A stretch of 64,000 nt of DNA from Thuidium tamariscinum (GCA_947034885.2 OX344751.2:43925082-43989081), one strand, 5' to 3'. Positions 12,326 through 25,849 are shown, counted from the first letter of the stretch. Translations and numbers: made by a program. The notes: generated by a model not told the origin, from the letters alone.

Positions 12326-14383
12326 TACAAAAAGGTTGAAGAACAGTATAATTGCCAAATGAAAGAACATATATCGGGGAATACACCCGGAGCCAAGAAA
12401 CAGAACAGCCTGTTCCAAAAGCGGTTTCCCAAAAACAATCGAACAAACACTAACACTAACCATACGAAATTCTAAGCCTCCTCAAGATCCTCCTCGTACT
12501 CGCCTTCCTCCTCGGCAGAAGCGTCCTGGTACTGCTGGTACTCCGAAACCAAATCGTTCATGTTGCTCTCCGCCTCGGTGAACTCCATCTCGTCCATGCC
12601 CTCGCCAGTGTACCAATGCAAAAAAGCCTTGCGACGGAACATAGCCGTGAACTGCTCGGAAACGCGACGGAACATCTCCTGGATGGAAGTCGAGTTGCCG
12701 ATGAAAGTCGAAGACATCTTCAGACCCGTAGGAGGGATGTCGCAAACAGAAGACTTCACGTTGTTAGGAATCCACTCCACGAAGTAAGAAGAGTTCTTGT
12801 TCTGCACGTTGATCATCTGCTCGTCCACCTCCTTCGTGGACATCTTGCCGCGGAACATCGCAGACGCAGTCAGGTAACGACCGTGACGAGGGTCAGCGGC
12901 GCACATCATGTTCTTAGCGTCCCACATCTGCTGAGTCAGCTCGGGAACAGTCAAAGACCTGTACTGCTGAGAACCACGAGAGGTCAAGGGAGCGAAACCG
13001 ACCATGAAAAAGTGCAGTCGCGGAAACGGAATCAGGTTCACGGCCAACTTCCGGAGATCAGAGTTCAGCTGACCGGGAAATCTCAGGCAGCAGGTGATGC
13101 CGCTCATCGTAGCAGAGATCAAGTGGTTTAAGTCACCGACTGCAACAACAACAACAAAATAAGCTTCAGAAAATACAGAAATACACGCACCGACTCAAGC
13201 ATTGCGGACAGGAAAAAAAAACTCTCCAGCAACAGCGAAGTACTGCAATCCAAATAAAGTGCCTGCACTTAAAATACGAAAACTCACAGGAAGGCGTGAT
13301 CAGCTTCAACGTCCGGAAACAGATGTCGTACAACGCCTCGTTGTCCAAAACCATACACTCGTCCGCATTCTCAACCAGCTGGTGAACGGACAAAGTCGCA
13401 TTGTAAGGCTCCACAACAGTGTCAGAAACCTTAGGCGAAGGGAAAACAGAAAACGTCAACATCATACGGTCAGGGTACTCCTCGCGGATCTTCGATATCA
13501 ACAAAGTGCCCATGCCAGATCCAGTGCCTCCTCCCAAACTGTGGCAAACCTGAAACCCTGCAACGCAACACAAAAACCTCACCACATTCACAAACGAAAC
13601 ACACAAAAATACCTCAACATAAAAAAATCGATCTCAAAAACACGAAAGAAAAAAAAAGAAAATGCCCATAGCCACTCTCAAATGTACCTTGCAGGCAGTC
13701 ACAGCTCTCAGCCTCCTTACGAACCACGTCCAAAACAGAGTCGATCAACTCAGCTCCCTCAGTGTAATGACCCTTCGCCCAGTTGTTGCCGGCTCCCGTC
13801 TGACCGAACACGAAGTTGTCCGGACGGAAGATCTGACCATACGGACCCGAACGCACGCTGTCCATCGTCCCGGGCTCAAGATCCATCAACACAGCGCGAG
13901 GAACATACCGACCGCCGCTCGCCTCGTTGTAGTAAACATTGATGCGCTCCAGCTGCAAGTCGGACACGCCCTGGTACGTACCCGTAGGATCAATGCCATG
14001 CTCCTCGCAAACCACCTCCCAGAACTTGGCACCGATCTGGTTGCCGCACTGACCGCCCTGAATGTGCAATATCTCTCTCATCTTGACAGCACTAACTACA
14101 ACGACCACTCGCAAACCTCCGCGACAGCTCAAGCACACTAAAACACACGGATCGAAGATCCTGGTGAGCCGAGCTCGCAGGCCGGCCAACAGCAGAAACA
14201 AGTATGGCGCGATGCGAAAGGGGCGTCGAAACACATTTGAGCGGGGGAAGGAGCGAGAGAGATAAAGAGGCCCCGTTCCCACTGGATTAGGTTTCTTTTC
14301 GGGCTCATTCTTCAGCGCCGTGGGATCGTTCATCGGGCGGTGGACATCGTCCGGGCAGCCCGGAACTAGCGATCGGGTCCACT
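12326..14383 (-). repeat. Inverted-repeat arm A (beta-tubulin cassette)
   Basis: This 2,058-bp arm is the reverse complement of 41236-43293: paired coordinates always sum to 55,619, so there is no net insertion or deletion. Every reading frame in it, sense and antisense, is the same in both arms, including introns and UTRs. I noticed one mismatch, at 14367 against 41252. Similarity stops at both edges. Confidence 0.95.
12472..14081 (-). CDS. TUBB: Beta-tubulin, copy A
   Basis: Beta subunit of the tubulin dimer that builds microtubules. Exons on the minus strand: 14081-13688 (394 nt), 13557-13288 (270 nt) and 13139-12472 (668 nt), 443 residues. Both introns sit at the usual plant beta-tubulin positions, after CLQ/G and inside TPS/F, with GT-AG ends. 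The protein opens with MREI, the N-terminal tetrapeptide used in co-translational tubulin mRNA autoregulation, has the GTP-binding loop GGGTGSGMG, and ends in an acidic tail [13 protein letters not shown]. The start was chosen at MREI because all family members start there; an in-frame ATG at 14333 would add 84 residues of non-conserved sequence and is taken as 5' UTR. The gene looks intact and is much GC-richer than its surroundings. The predicted protein is identical to copy B. Confidence 0.97.
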
Positions 14384-16418
14384 GCCTGCCGAAGTGCTGC
14401 CGAAGTCCATCTGGAGCCGATGAGCTTTCTCGGACCGTTGGATTGTGAGATCGACGACCGTTAGGCGAAGTGCTCTACTGTAGGGCTTGTGTGGGGTGTC
14501 TCTAAATGGGTGTTTGAATTATTGTTGATATATTCGTACTTGATGTTATTGTTATTGTATGCTTAATTTGATTATTATTAAGGAGAACATATTGAAAATT
14601 TTCAGCTGTGGAAACAGTGGTCTTTGTTAAATTAGAAATAAAGGTTAGTTTTGGTTGTTGAGAAGTGAAAATTATAATATTTCCATAAATTTTTGTAAAT
14701 TTAAATTTTTGGGAGATTTTTTTGGGGAGATTCTCTCAAATTTCAAAGGCATGATGTGAAGAATTTCTCCTCTTGAACTACAAAATGAACTTTCAATTGG
14801 CAAGATTTTGAGTTTATTTTCATTGACCGTCATCTATAACCCTTAGAAGTTGAAAAATTCAAATTTCAAATGATGGAAGACTGCAACTATGTATTGTATC
14901 CACTTAATCTTCAAGCTTCAATCCATCTAAATATTTGGAGGTTCTTGAGTTAGTTTTTTTACATTCATGTTGTGCCAATTTCCATAGGATTAAACTTATT
15001 AATGTATCCATGCCTTAAAATAGGCTATCTATTTTGTTTGTTATGATGAGATTTCAAGGATTGTGTATTTGTTAGTCACATTTTGTTAGTAACATTGGAA
15101 AGCTCTTTGTAATGAAGGATACATAGGCTTTATTTTGTAGTGTTCCAACCTATAGTGTGAAAATTTTAGAGTTTCAAAGTTTTTATGAATAAAAATTAAG
15201 AAAATGACTTTCATTTTTATTTGGATTAAGCAACAACAAAAGGTACAATTCTTTTGCACCTCAAATGGCAGTTTTTCTTGTTTTGTTTTGTTCTATATAT
15301 AACATTGAGATCTTGGGGTTCATTTGTCTCATAATCATGTTTTTTTTACAATTTTAAAGCTCTCTACAAAGAAGGATCAATAGACTTTACTTTATAGCAT
15401 TTCAACTTACAGCAAAAAGATACTGAATTTCAAAGTTTGTATTATCTAAAAAACTAGAAAATCACTTTTACTTTTATTTTGGTTGTAGCAAGGGCAAGGG
15501 GGGAAAAAAATTAATTTGAAAGCGATTTTAGTTTCGAATTTCTATTACAAATGAGGTTATTTGTTTGGTTTGGTTTATTACAATAAGATCTTTAAAACTA
15601 TATTTCCTTAATTGCATTCTTTTTATTGTTGAAAAGCTTGATGTGAGGAAGGATCTTTAGGCTTTGTTTCATGGCATTCTAACTTATAGCAAAAAAATAT
15701 TGAATTTCAATATTCTTATGATTAGAAAAATTAGAAAATTATTTATATTTGTATTTTATTATACTATGGCAACAATACATGGCATACTAGTCCCTTTGAA
15801 TTTATGAAACAATGTGGTAGTATATCTATCCACATGGATATAATCAATGGTTTTTTCTAATTTGTTAGAAAATCAGTGTTGAATAATTATTTTAGTCTCG
15901 ATTTTAGTTTGGAAATTTGAACCCACTTTATTTTTAATCCTTAATCACCCAATCAAGGCCATTATAGAGCTTCTTGAAATTTGGTCTAAATTGAAGAATA
16001 ACTCAAACATTTGATAATTTTTTTTAAAATCATAATAATTAGAAGTGAACATATTAGAAATCTCTTTTAAAAGAAAATACAACAATATCACTAATGGATT
16101 AAAATATTATAATGTTTGATGATGTCTTTCAATCATCTTTTCACATGTCAAATCTAGAAGTGATGTCACGAAAACAGATGAAGTTAAAGGACACAATATA
16201 CATAGCTCTAATCAATTTACAATTTCTTATAAACTCTCGTATAAACTACTCTACAATTTTTTCAAATGGATTCCTAAGATGATTTTTTTCAAGATTGAGT
16301 GTATTAGAATCTCATTTTTAAGAGCCCTCAACAATTTGAAAAGCAATATAATTTGCAATGAACACCTTTGTACAAATTCATAATTAGGAAAATCATTATT
16401 ATTCATTCTCCTAGTAGA
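14384..16418. other. AT-rich spacer 5' of tubulin copy A
   Basis: The first 100 bases or so should contain the copy-A promoter; they carry CCGTTGGAT at about 14434, the complement of a motif found at a similar distance upstream of copy B. The remainder is AT-rich, with no gene. A degenerate tandem repeat occupies about 15020-15830. Confidence 0.4.
15020..15830. repeat. Degenerate tandem repeat, about 270-bp period, three units
   Basis: The same order of short landmarks recurs three times at about 15100, 15355 and 15635: AAAGCTCT or AAAGCTTG, a GAAGGATC-like stretch, AGGCTTT or AGACTTT, a CTTATAGCAAAAA-like stretch, GAATTTCAA and AGAAAAT. Units are diverged, so the array is old. Confidence 0.6.
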
Positions 16419-16784
16419 CAATATAAGAAACCCATGTTTTTTTTGGTGTCAAGCCAAAAACATAACATGTTTAAGAAAACATTATATGTTTTATAGAACA
16501 TTGGGATGTCCAGTGACTGAAGGCTAAAAAAGGGAGGATTTAATTAGATGTTGTAAAAAGTATGCTAAATTATAGCCACAACAAATTGGCATTATTCAAA
16601 ACAATGATGTGGTTTAAAACATGGTTCTTAACATAAAGATGTTTTTAAAATCATCCAAGAAAACATTTATAGCCACATCATCATCATTGGTCAAACTTAA
16701 TTAAAGTAATTAACAAAATATTAGTTCGGTCTAGGTAAAATGATTGACTGGGTTAAAAAAGAAGAAAACAGGTAGGTGGTGTGG

Positions 16785-16885
16785 AAAATTATATGATGTG
16801 GCATCTGACGTGGACCAATGACATGGAAATTATGTGACGTGAACATAGTATGTTGATGTGGCATGCCACATCAGCACCCATGATA
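16785..16885. repeat. Left subterminal motif cluster of the CACTA element
   Basis: Closely spaced copies of GATGTGGCAT, TGACGTGGAC, GTGACGTGAAC and the palindrome TGGCATGCCA occur here. They recur in mirrored layout at 21310-21425. In this superfamily such subterminal clusters are where the transposase binds; that use here is inferred. Confidence 0.65.
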
Positions 16886-18596
16886 GACCTATGTTATAAT
16901 TTTGGATGTTTTTTTAAACGTCATACTAAACATAAAGATATATTTAAAGACATCACTGTTAGCAAAATCATTATTTATTTTTTGCAATTGTAATATCAAA
17001 GCAAATGTTATTCACTATGCAATTCAGAATATAAAAAAGGACAAGCAAACCTTATCCAAGCTATTAGATGTCTTTTTTTGATGCAAGCGTGACTATAACA
17101 TGATCATCAACAAGGGCTTTCATAAGTTGAGAACATCCATATTTTTTCTCTTTCTTCTTGTTGAGCATATTTTTTACTTGATAAAAATATTTTTTTCCTT
17201 ATAATTCCAATTACAATATTTTCTTACTATGGAAAAGAACATCCATGTTTTTCATTATTCAAATTAGAATATTTTTGGTAAAAATAAGAATTTTTTAAAT
17301 TTATTCATGACATTATTTCAATTGAATATTGTCTTTAGGGAACCTAGGATACTTACATTTTTGTGTTATTGTGGTTGAGTATTTTTTTTATTACAAGATT
17401 GAAAAACCCCATTTTTTTATTTCTTTTAGTACAATTGCATGCAAGGGCTCTAAAGAAGAATAACAACATAATTTGTATTTTTTGCACTATTAATTACAAT
17501 TGCATATTTTTCTTGCACTAATAAGAACATCCATATTTTTTTAAATCAAAGGTGAGTATTTTCTTCAATATAAGATTGGAGAATTTCAATTTCTTCCTTT
17601 ATTACAATAGAAAATTCTCTTCAAATTAATTAGCACACAATTCATATTCTTTTCACTATTGAAATTCAATATTGTCTCTTCACAAATCTAAACATCCATG
17701 TTTTTTTTTATAAATTACACATGAATATTAGTAACACCTACATTTTTTTATATGCAATAACTTTAATTTACAAGATTAAAAACGTATATGCCTTTTTCAA
17801 AATTTCAATACATTCAGTAATTAATTTCTTCAAGTGAATATAATAACACCTATATTTTTTCCTTTTTGAAGGCAATTGCTAGGGCAATTGACCTTTTCTT
17901 TAGAAAAAATAAGGGTACCAAATAATCTTTTCATTATTGGAGTTTGACTTTTCTTTTAGAAAATACCAACATTCATTTCTTTCTTGTTGTTACAATTGGA
18001 CAAGACTAAGACACACTCTCTTTATAACAAAGGTGGAATAGATTTTTTATTCAAAAAATTAAGACTTGCAATATTTTTTAGTCTCACAATTGACTAAATT
18101 TCCCTTACTAAAATTATAACATCGTATATTTCTTCCTTCTCTTAGAATTGACAATTGACTACAACTTGGGAAGTTGGGGGGAAGCATTGTTGAAAAACAT
18201 AAGAACAATGTGTAATAAAGTATAAGGTTTAATATATTCATTGCATGTAAAATTTGTTAGCAAATTATATTTATCATAGGGTGCTTTAAAATTGTGAAAC
18301 ATGCAATATTATATATACTATAGAATTAGACATAATACTATAAATTATGTAAAGAGTACATATAAAATAGGATATACAAATATGAATAACTAAAAAAAAG
18401 GTTATAGGTTACAATATGAAGCTTTAAATGTATTCATGAATGGGGTGATCTGTCATAAAATTTGCCCATATTCTAAATAGAATACTTCATTCAAGGTACA
18501 TATGATATATGCAAAAAATACTTTAAAATTTAGTATTTAAGGGAAAAAAATGGGGTGTAAGAAAATATTAGGGTCAATGGGAAAATAATGAGGTAT

Positions 18597-19291
18597 AATC
18601 CCTAAAGGACCAAGGTCTTATTTTTTGTGAAAAAATAAATAAAAATTTCTATTTCTATAGTAAAGAGTACAAAAATTTGAAAACTATTTTTTTTTCTTCA
18701 AATCTAACCATAGTATCTTATACCTAACTAGTATGAGAGTGTGTGGAAAAATTTTCAAATTTTTTGACAATACAGATTGCAAGATCTTTACATTTAAAGT
18801 AAAAAAACAAGTTTTTTAACACATTGTGGGATTGGATTTTTCGACTTTGAGCCTTCTTAACTTTATTTTTTTGCACTATAGAGTTTTGAGCTTTAAATCT
18901 TTGAGGTGTATAATTGAGTTGAGACTCTATGGAAAAAAAAGTACAAAAAAACTTAATTTTTATTCTTTAAAAAATTGTTGTATAGAAGTAGGTATGAAAT
19001 AGAGGGAAAAGTTAAATAATTAATATCTTGAGTTAGAATGCTCTAATTCCACTAGTGGGATTGTTCTAGTAAGAGAAATAAACCCAAATTTTCAAAATTT
19101 GTTTTGTTGCTTGATCTCCCTTATTTTGAGTGATTTTGGGTAGAAATTTTATTCCTAGGCATCAATTGAAAAAACTGTATTCCCATAAAGACAATAAATA
19201 TTTCTATCTTCAAGATTTAAAAAAAAAATTAGGATAAAATTTGAACTTGTAGGTACCTGCCCAAAATTCCATTTGTCCCTCAAAGGGAATA
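18597..19291 (+). mobile_element. TTAA-type MITE, old copy nested in the CACTA element
   Basis: The left end reads TCCCTAAAGGACC and the right end TCCCTCAAAGGGA before ATAAG. The inside resembles the copy at 33128 (landmarks AACCATAGTATCTTATACC and CAAAATTCCATTTGTC). Ends and flanks are worn and no clean TTAA pair remains, so the edges are approximate. Confidence 0.65.
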
Positions 19292-21309
19292 AGTAATATA
19301 TTCTATTTTAAAATGCCCACCAAAAAAATTATAATTACCAATATGATGCAATTAATTAATCACCAACACTTATCTTTAATATAAAAAATACTATGTCTTT
19401 TCATGAATTTTGCAAGGTAAATAGTCCCCTTTTAAATAAGTCATTATTGTAGGTATATGGAAAATATAAGAGAGTGCCACTTCTTAGGACTTCAACAAGA
19501 AAAAAAAATTCCACATTGTTCCCTTTTTTCATAATTATTTTGCAGTTGATTTTTAATAGAGAATAATTTTTTGCAATTTTTTGTTCTTGTTTATAACAAT
19601 TTTTTATCTAACATAGTAATGTACGAGTGTGTTATTTTTAATTCTATAGTGTATTCCATTATTTCAAAATTTTGTAACTAATTACATTGAACAAATAAAA
19701 ATATTGATAATTCCAAACACAAACTTTCAAAGTTGTAAAATCTTTTTATATTTTTAAAGAAGGTAGATTGCTTAAATGTTATGTAAATTTACATATAGAT
19801 ACATGTATATAGATACTTATTTACTTATAGATACTAATACATAAGGAGTACATTTAAATGCTTGAAAAAAAATATGAATAGATTTTACTACTTTGAAAGT
19901 TTATGTTTCAAATTTTTGACATTTTTTCTTGTTTACAATAATTAATTACAAATTTTTCAAGTTAAAAAGATATGTTATAAAGATAAAAAATATTTTCTTC
20001 ATCCCTATATTATATAAGACAAAAATGTTTAAAAATTCAACAAAACATTCTAAAAAATAACTTCATGTTGAAAGTTTATTTTCCTTAATTGTTGATGCAA
20101 TAGTCATCTGAATGTGATCTCTATAACTATTTGAGTTAAAAAACATGTTATTTCAATTCATTTTTCAACCTTTTTAAAAAAAATACCACTTGTTATTTGA
20201 GATGAAAGTTTTTGGCAATAGAAGCTTATAGTTTTTATTAGATGAAGTTCAAAATTGTAGGTTGAAATTCATATTTATTAAGAAGATATATCTTCTAGGA
20301 TGTAGAGATAAAATTCTAAAACAAATGCCTTTGTTTGAATGTTGTGAACAACATGAACATGTCCATTGAGACATCATGTACAACAATGTAACAAGGAAAG
20401 GCATGTCTTCTACAACATCACTAGTTTTGAAAGGATGTTAGATTTAATATTGTCAATGAAAATGTCAAAAAATACCAATGAAAGATATTGCCCCTTCCAA
20501 TCAGTCTCTTAAATTTGCCCATAACTTTTAGTTAAGACTTGAAATCTGAAACAAATTTTTGGAGATGAAACTTACCTTAAATCAACAACTTTTCTTAGTT
20601 GAAAGTATTTTGAAAAAAGTTGCTTTACTATGCCTAAATCTGGTCTAAAAATGCACATGTAACCCCAATTTCTACATTATAGCACAATGTCCCATATGGT
20701 TTGTCTTACCTTCCATCCTCGAACATGTATAAAGAGCTTGAGTTTTCCTCCTTACATATTCAAAAGCAAATGCTTTTTGAGGTGAAATATGGTGTATATT
20801 GTAATGTGTAAATTGTATGGAGTATTAAGTATGGTATATGGCGTGTGTATGATGTATTGTATATGATATATGGAATATTGTAAGTGATGTATGGAATTTT
20901 GTATGCAGTGTACAGTTTATTATATGATGCTTCACTGGACATGACATGCTTTAGTGGACATTTTTACTTGCATTGCATATGTATTTGGTGACTATTTTAA
21001 AATTCATATGTGCATTATGGTGGAGAGATGGGACTGTACATATTGACACCATGTTCTGCATTGCATTCAATTACTAGGGTGTCAAACATGACATCATTTT
21101 TTTCATTGAATTAAATTAGACAATTCAATATGCATTTATTAAGAAATGTCAACATTTAAGTTAACATTGCAAAACATCTCGATGTTCAAGTTGATATCTC
21201 AAAAATCACCTCATAAAATGTGTGGATGTCTAAGCTAACATCCCAAAAATCATTAAAATGTTTAAGTTGACATCTCTAAAATAGTTTGACATTTTCAAGT
21301 GGTACAAAA

Positions 21310-21425
21310 TTGTACTGACGTGGCATGCCACCTCAGCATATTTGGATGCCACATTATTCATTTTTGATTGCCACATGGCATGCCATGTCACTGCCACGTT
21401 ATGTGCCACATCATCGACAGGCAAT
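21310..21425. repeat. Right subterminal motif cluster of the CACTA element
   Basis: It contains TGACGTGGCATGCCACCTCA, GCCACATGGCATGCCATG and TGCCACATCATCG within about 115 bp, mirroring the cluster near the left end. Confidence 0.65.
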
Positions 21426-21693
21426 GGATGAAAAATCTTCCATGTTGGCATTCTCGCACTTAGGTGGCAACCACATGACAAACTTTGAGGCCCCCGTTGA
21501 CTAGTTTTTTTTTTTAATATTCAAGGCTTAACATGTCATGTTTTCATTAGCATAGTATGCTTTTGGCACGTTAAAATTAACGCAAGTAAATCAATGTCCG
21601 TTTTGATGTGGTAAAACATCACACACAACATTCCAATGTCAAATCTGTCGTTTTTCTTGACACCAAAAAAAACACGGGTTTCTTATAGTGAGA

Positions 21694-23645
21694 ATTTTTT
21701 ATGCTAAAATTAGTGTCTTAAAAGAATTTGTGTAAAAAAATTTTTAAATAGTAATTTGGTAAGGTCTTACTTAACTTCAAAGTTTTATCATTCCAAGAAG
21801 TTGGTACCATGGGCATGCAAAGGCAATGCTTTTGAATTTGGATTTAAACTGCCAAATCGCACTAAAAATGAGGTGTTAGCAAATTTCCTTTGCAAAAATG
21901 AAGAAAAAATGGTTGAAGTTGACTATGAATGCACCCTATGTGATATCACAATAGCAACATGATTTTGTAGGTTTTAAAGATATTGTTTGCTATCTATACC
22001 ATAAAACATGTCTATTTGGTTAAGGATCTTGCCATGAAGGTTTTTAAGTCTCTTGAGTAAAATCTTAAAGTGAGCACTTGCAAGACAAAGACTTCACCAA
22101 TTGCATGTTCTTCCTACTATCTACTTTGCTTATTACAGTTGTCCAAAATACTCTCTATAATTGCCTAGTTTTCTTTTCATTCATTCTCCATGATTCCTAA
22201 TCCTTGTACCATACACCTTGACTAATTACCATCACATTTATGATATACAAGGTAATTGAGCATTTGCTTCCTCTATGTCAAATTGCTTCATTGCATATCA
22301 TTAGAAGAGTAGATTAGTGTCAAATATGAATGAAGAGTGTCTATTGGTTTGGCTTGTAATTCCATTAATTACCACTTCCATTTGAATATACAATGCAAGT
22401 TCATAGTTAAGAGTCACAAATCATTTTTCCTCTTCTTTTGTTGAATGTGTTTTTGGATTGAGTGTTTAAAAAATCTTTCTTTGCTTGCTTTAATCTATGG
22501 ATTGCAATAATAAAGAGTTGGGTGAATTTTTACCATGCAAAACAATGTGGGTTGTAATGTTGGCAAAAAAACGAAAGAGTGCTAAGAGGAGTGCTTGCAA
22601 ATCATTGATAAGAATAAATAGGACAAAGAAGATGAATGCATCTGTAGTAGAGAATTTAACTTGAAAGGCAATCAAATAGGCATTGTTGGAGATCAATTCT
22701 ACAAGCACACATGAAACTATTTCAAGGCAACGGCTTGCAATGGTGCTAGATAGACAATTTCATAGTGTACAAATTAGACTAAAGTCTCATGGCTTTGAAG
22801 ATTATTCTTCTATTGATTTAATGTACTAGCTCTCTTTCAACTATTCTACAACAACCATACTAAATATGTATACAAATCCAATTATTACTTTGAAAGTACA
22901 AATATGTCCAAAAATAAGAGGCAATAAAGCTGCAAATTTATTAGTAGCTACAAGATTTTATTTAAATCGCCTTTTTATATAAGACTATAAACATATCCAC
23001 TAAGTACCATTCAATTATATAGAAATGACTAGATCTCACTTGAAAATGCCCCAAACAAATGTTCCACAAGAATTCTAAAATCTAAGCACGTTGAATTTAA
23101 GTACACCATGACAATGTGAACTATACATTTTGCTTCTATGGTAGTCACAAATGGAACCAAAGTCCAAACATCAATTGCCCACTTCCAAATAAAATTGGTC
23201 AAACTTAAAATCAAACATCTTTTTAAAATCTAATATTGTCAATGTACAAGCTTTATACAAAAGCACTTATCTTGACCAACCCAAATTCCTTCATCTTTAT
23301 AAGGGTCAACATATTTTAAAGCTATCCATTTGATTGCACTATGCTTCCAAGGCTACAAACTTTTTGTTCATGTACCACCAAAATACAATGCAATTGCAAT
23401 GCAAAATTATGCCCAATATACTTTGTATATTCATTATATATTACATCATTCTAAAATTCTTCCTCTACCAAGCCACCTCCATAGCACAAAATTTTATTTC
23501 CTAAATTTGCATATTACAAAGATTATTTCTCTTGTGAGTCCATTGATTTAAAAGAAGACAAATATCAAATTCTTTTTAAAAATACTAGTTCATAGATGGG
23601 GAGCTAAACCCCTTATAGTCATTACAACATGAGTACATGGAATTA
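21694..23645. other. AT-rich region, nothing recognised
   Basis: There are no genes or clear repeat borders. A 68-codon frame at 21756-21962, just outside the CACTA element, contains LVPWACKGNAFEFGFKLP but resembles no family I know; it may be a worn gene scrap. Confidence 0.35.
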
Positions 23646-24010
23646 CACATGTGGGTGATTGCAAGAAATACTTGTCCTACTTTCTATCACGAGTTGGATG
23701 TAGAAGTTGTTTTATGCTATAAGAATTGCAAAAATGATCAAATGAATGTGAAATTTGGAATGAAGCTTCCTTAAGTATGAAATAATTTATTTGAATTTTT
23801 TCAAAATTTTCAAAAATGACAAAGTAGAATGGATTGACTTTTGAACATATGTCACATATGCGGTTTTGGTGGGTTTTAGTACTATCGAGTATCTTTTTTG
23901 AAGAATAACATTGTGAAATTTGGTAGGCTAGGTCTTCTAACCAAAATATAGTTTCTCAAGAGATAAATTTCTAAAATCATGTTCTAAGTGTGTTTTATAT
24001 TGGCCTAAAT
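23646..24010 (+). mobile_element. Partial copy of the CATTGCAAGAAA-end TIR element
   Basis: Its start, ACATGTGGGTGATTGCAAGAAA, matches the start of the fuller element at 25100, in the same orientation, and the similarity continues for a few dozen bases. I found no matching right end before the decayed coding region at 24121, so it is either truncated or the left end of a larger composite. The right edge is approximate. Confidence 0.45.
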
Positions 24011-24120
24011 TTTCACTCCAAGGTTTCAATTATATTGCACTCTTTCGAGTTTGGAACGTATGCATTTCTACCATTTGACAGAGTGATTTCTCTTTCAAAG
24101 CCTATTTATGTCTTAAACCA

Positions 24121-24996
24121 TTGCAAAGTTTAAAACAACAATTACTTGATATGGTTGCAATAGTGCAATCCCAAACTACATTTAACTCTAAAACACGAAC
24201 TTCAAGTATTATTAGTATTCTTCATATAGCAACTTCATATCTTAGACAAGACGCGCAAGTTATGCAAGATATAGGTGCATTATATGTCATTCATGAAGAA
24301 GAAAATGTATGCATCCTTGATATTACTAGTATTACTTGCAAGGCAAATGTTCTACCTTCTATTTGACGTTATTCTACATTATCACCACATGAAGCACTAT
24401 TGGCTATGGTAAAAGATGAACAAACTGTATCAAAGTCAATTTCCTAGAAAGTTTCTATAATGCCCAAATAGAATGCTTTAGCATCCAAGGGCATTCTGGG
24501 ATTTTGTAAATATTCATGTGAACAACTTCAAAGACGGTATAAGTATTTACAAACTCAACATTCAATCCCACCATCTTTTAATTTTGATGTTGTTGGTGAT
24601 ATTTCTCAAGACATCGTTGAAGAAGTTGAGACGCTACTCACGCTAGCCAAAGTTGAAATCATAGCAAATTTTCCATCATTGCCTTTGAATGATATGGATT
24701 CTTCACAAATATCAAGTTTATAATCTATATATGAGCCTCCACTTTGTCAAAGTCTTAAAGACATTGACTTGGCTATTGTACCATATGCAGCAAAAGATAC
24801 TCCATATTTTGAAAAAGATAATCAAATGTTTTCATATTTATTGCACCATCAAAACAAAAAGAAACATATCAAACTATACCATCATTCTACAGTTGATTGG
24901 AAAAAGTTTGCAATGCGATGGAAATATTATTGTCACATAGAAAGTTGCTTTGGAAATTTTAATTTCCTCATCGAAGATCAATTTCAATTGAAATAG
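24121..24996 (+). pseudogene. Decayed coding-like region of unknown family
   Basis: For about 290 codons one frame keeps protein-like composition and regular acidic/basic patterning although several stops interrupt it. Readable stretches include HIATSYLRQDAQVMQDIG, ILGFCKYSCEQLQRRYKYLQ, DISQDIVEEVETLLTLAKVE, VDWKKFAMRWKYYCHIES and EDQFQLK before the final stop. I do not recognise a domain. It lies between two copies of a TIR repeat and could be captured host sequence or a relic of the element's own gene. Confidence 0.45.
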
Positions 24997-25099
24997 AAAA
25001 AAAGGATGAAGACGAAAGAAGAAAACAAAAAATTCAGTAGATGTTATATACACTTATGTTAGAATTCATGTGCATTTCATTTCATATATAGTTTATTAT

Positions 25100-25842
25100 G
25101 CATGTGGGTCATTGCAAGAAACGTTGGTCCTATTCTTCGTCACAATTGGAGTGACGGCATTCTTTTCTGCTATAACTTTTGAATCTAAAGATCTAACAAT
25201 ATGAAATAACTATCGGACCTCTCTAACTTGATGGTTTTCACATCCCTTATTTTTCAGAAATTAAAAAAAATCATTTTATATTTAAAAATCATTTTTCTTA
25301 ATTTGTCACAAATTGAGGTTTAGGGTTTTTTACTACGTTCAGAGTCCCCTAATTTAATGATCTAAAGCTAAAATTTTCATGGTGCATTTGTATAGTAATA
25401 AAGCATATTCCTACCAAAGGGAATCTACAAATACATTATTTTATGTCCTCCATATGTGTGCAAACAACACTCCCATTGCATACAATTTTTGAACATTAAT
25501 GATGGTATTAAGATAAAATTTTTGGTAAAATCTCATCACCATCAAGTCTACCCAAATGGCCAATTTTTAGATTTAAGAAAAATAACTTTTCCTATTTTTT
25601 ACGAATTGAAATCTAAATATGCCCATTTTCATGAGTTTTGGCACTTTTCTAATTATCCCACTTAAAGAATTTCCAGCGCTTTTCCCTTATGAGGTGCCTT
25701 CTTCTTAAAGGTATATGCATTTTACATATTTTCATGTTTTTAAATTTTTTTTTTCTAATTAAATAGTATTCATGAAAAAAAAAGCGTCCAAATCTAAAAC
25801 ACTACAAAAATGGACGCCCTTTCTTGCAATGATCCATGTAAA
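25100..25842. mobile_element. TIR element with GTCATTGCAAGAAA ends
   Basis: The left end, CATGTGGGTCATTGCAAGAAA, and the right end, on the other strand ACATGGATCATTGCAAGAAA, form inverted repeats about 740 bp apart. The interior is non-coding and AT-rich. I could not fix a target-site duplication, so no superfamily is assigned. Confidence 0.65.
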
Positions 25843-25849
25843 ACTATGA

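Larger units (their letters stand above)
16419..21690. mobile_element. CACTA-type DNA transposon, non-autonomous, 5.27 kb
   Basis: The left end reads CAATATAAGAAACCCATG (CACTA with one change) and the right end, on the other strand, CACTATAAGAAACCCGTG. Both continue into TTTTTTTGGTGTCAAG. Three-base direct repeats AGA flank it at 16416-16418 and 21691-21693. CACTA ends with a 3-bp target duplication define the CACTA/CMC superfamily. Near both ends lie clusters of TGGCATGCCA-like and CCACATCA motifs, as expected for subterminal binding sites. No transposase frame is present. A TTAA MITE is nested at 18597-19291. Confidence 0.88.

Noticed and set aside
13202-13942. 246- and 171-codon frames antisense to the tubulin exons (also at 41677-42417 and 42488-43003)
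   Set aside because: They mirror the conserved tubulin codons on the other strand, cross introns, and match no family.
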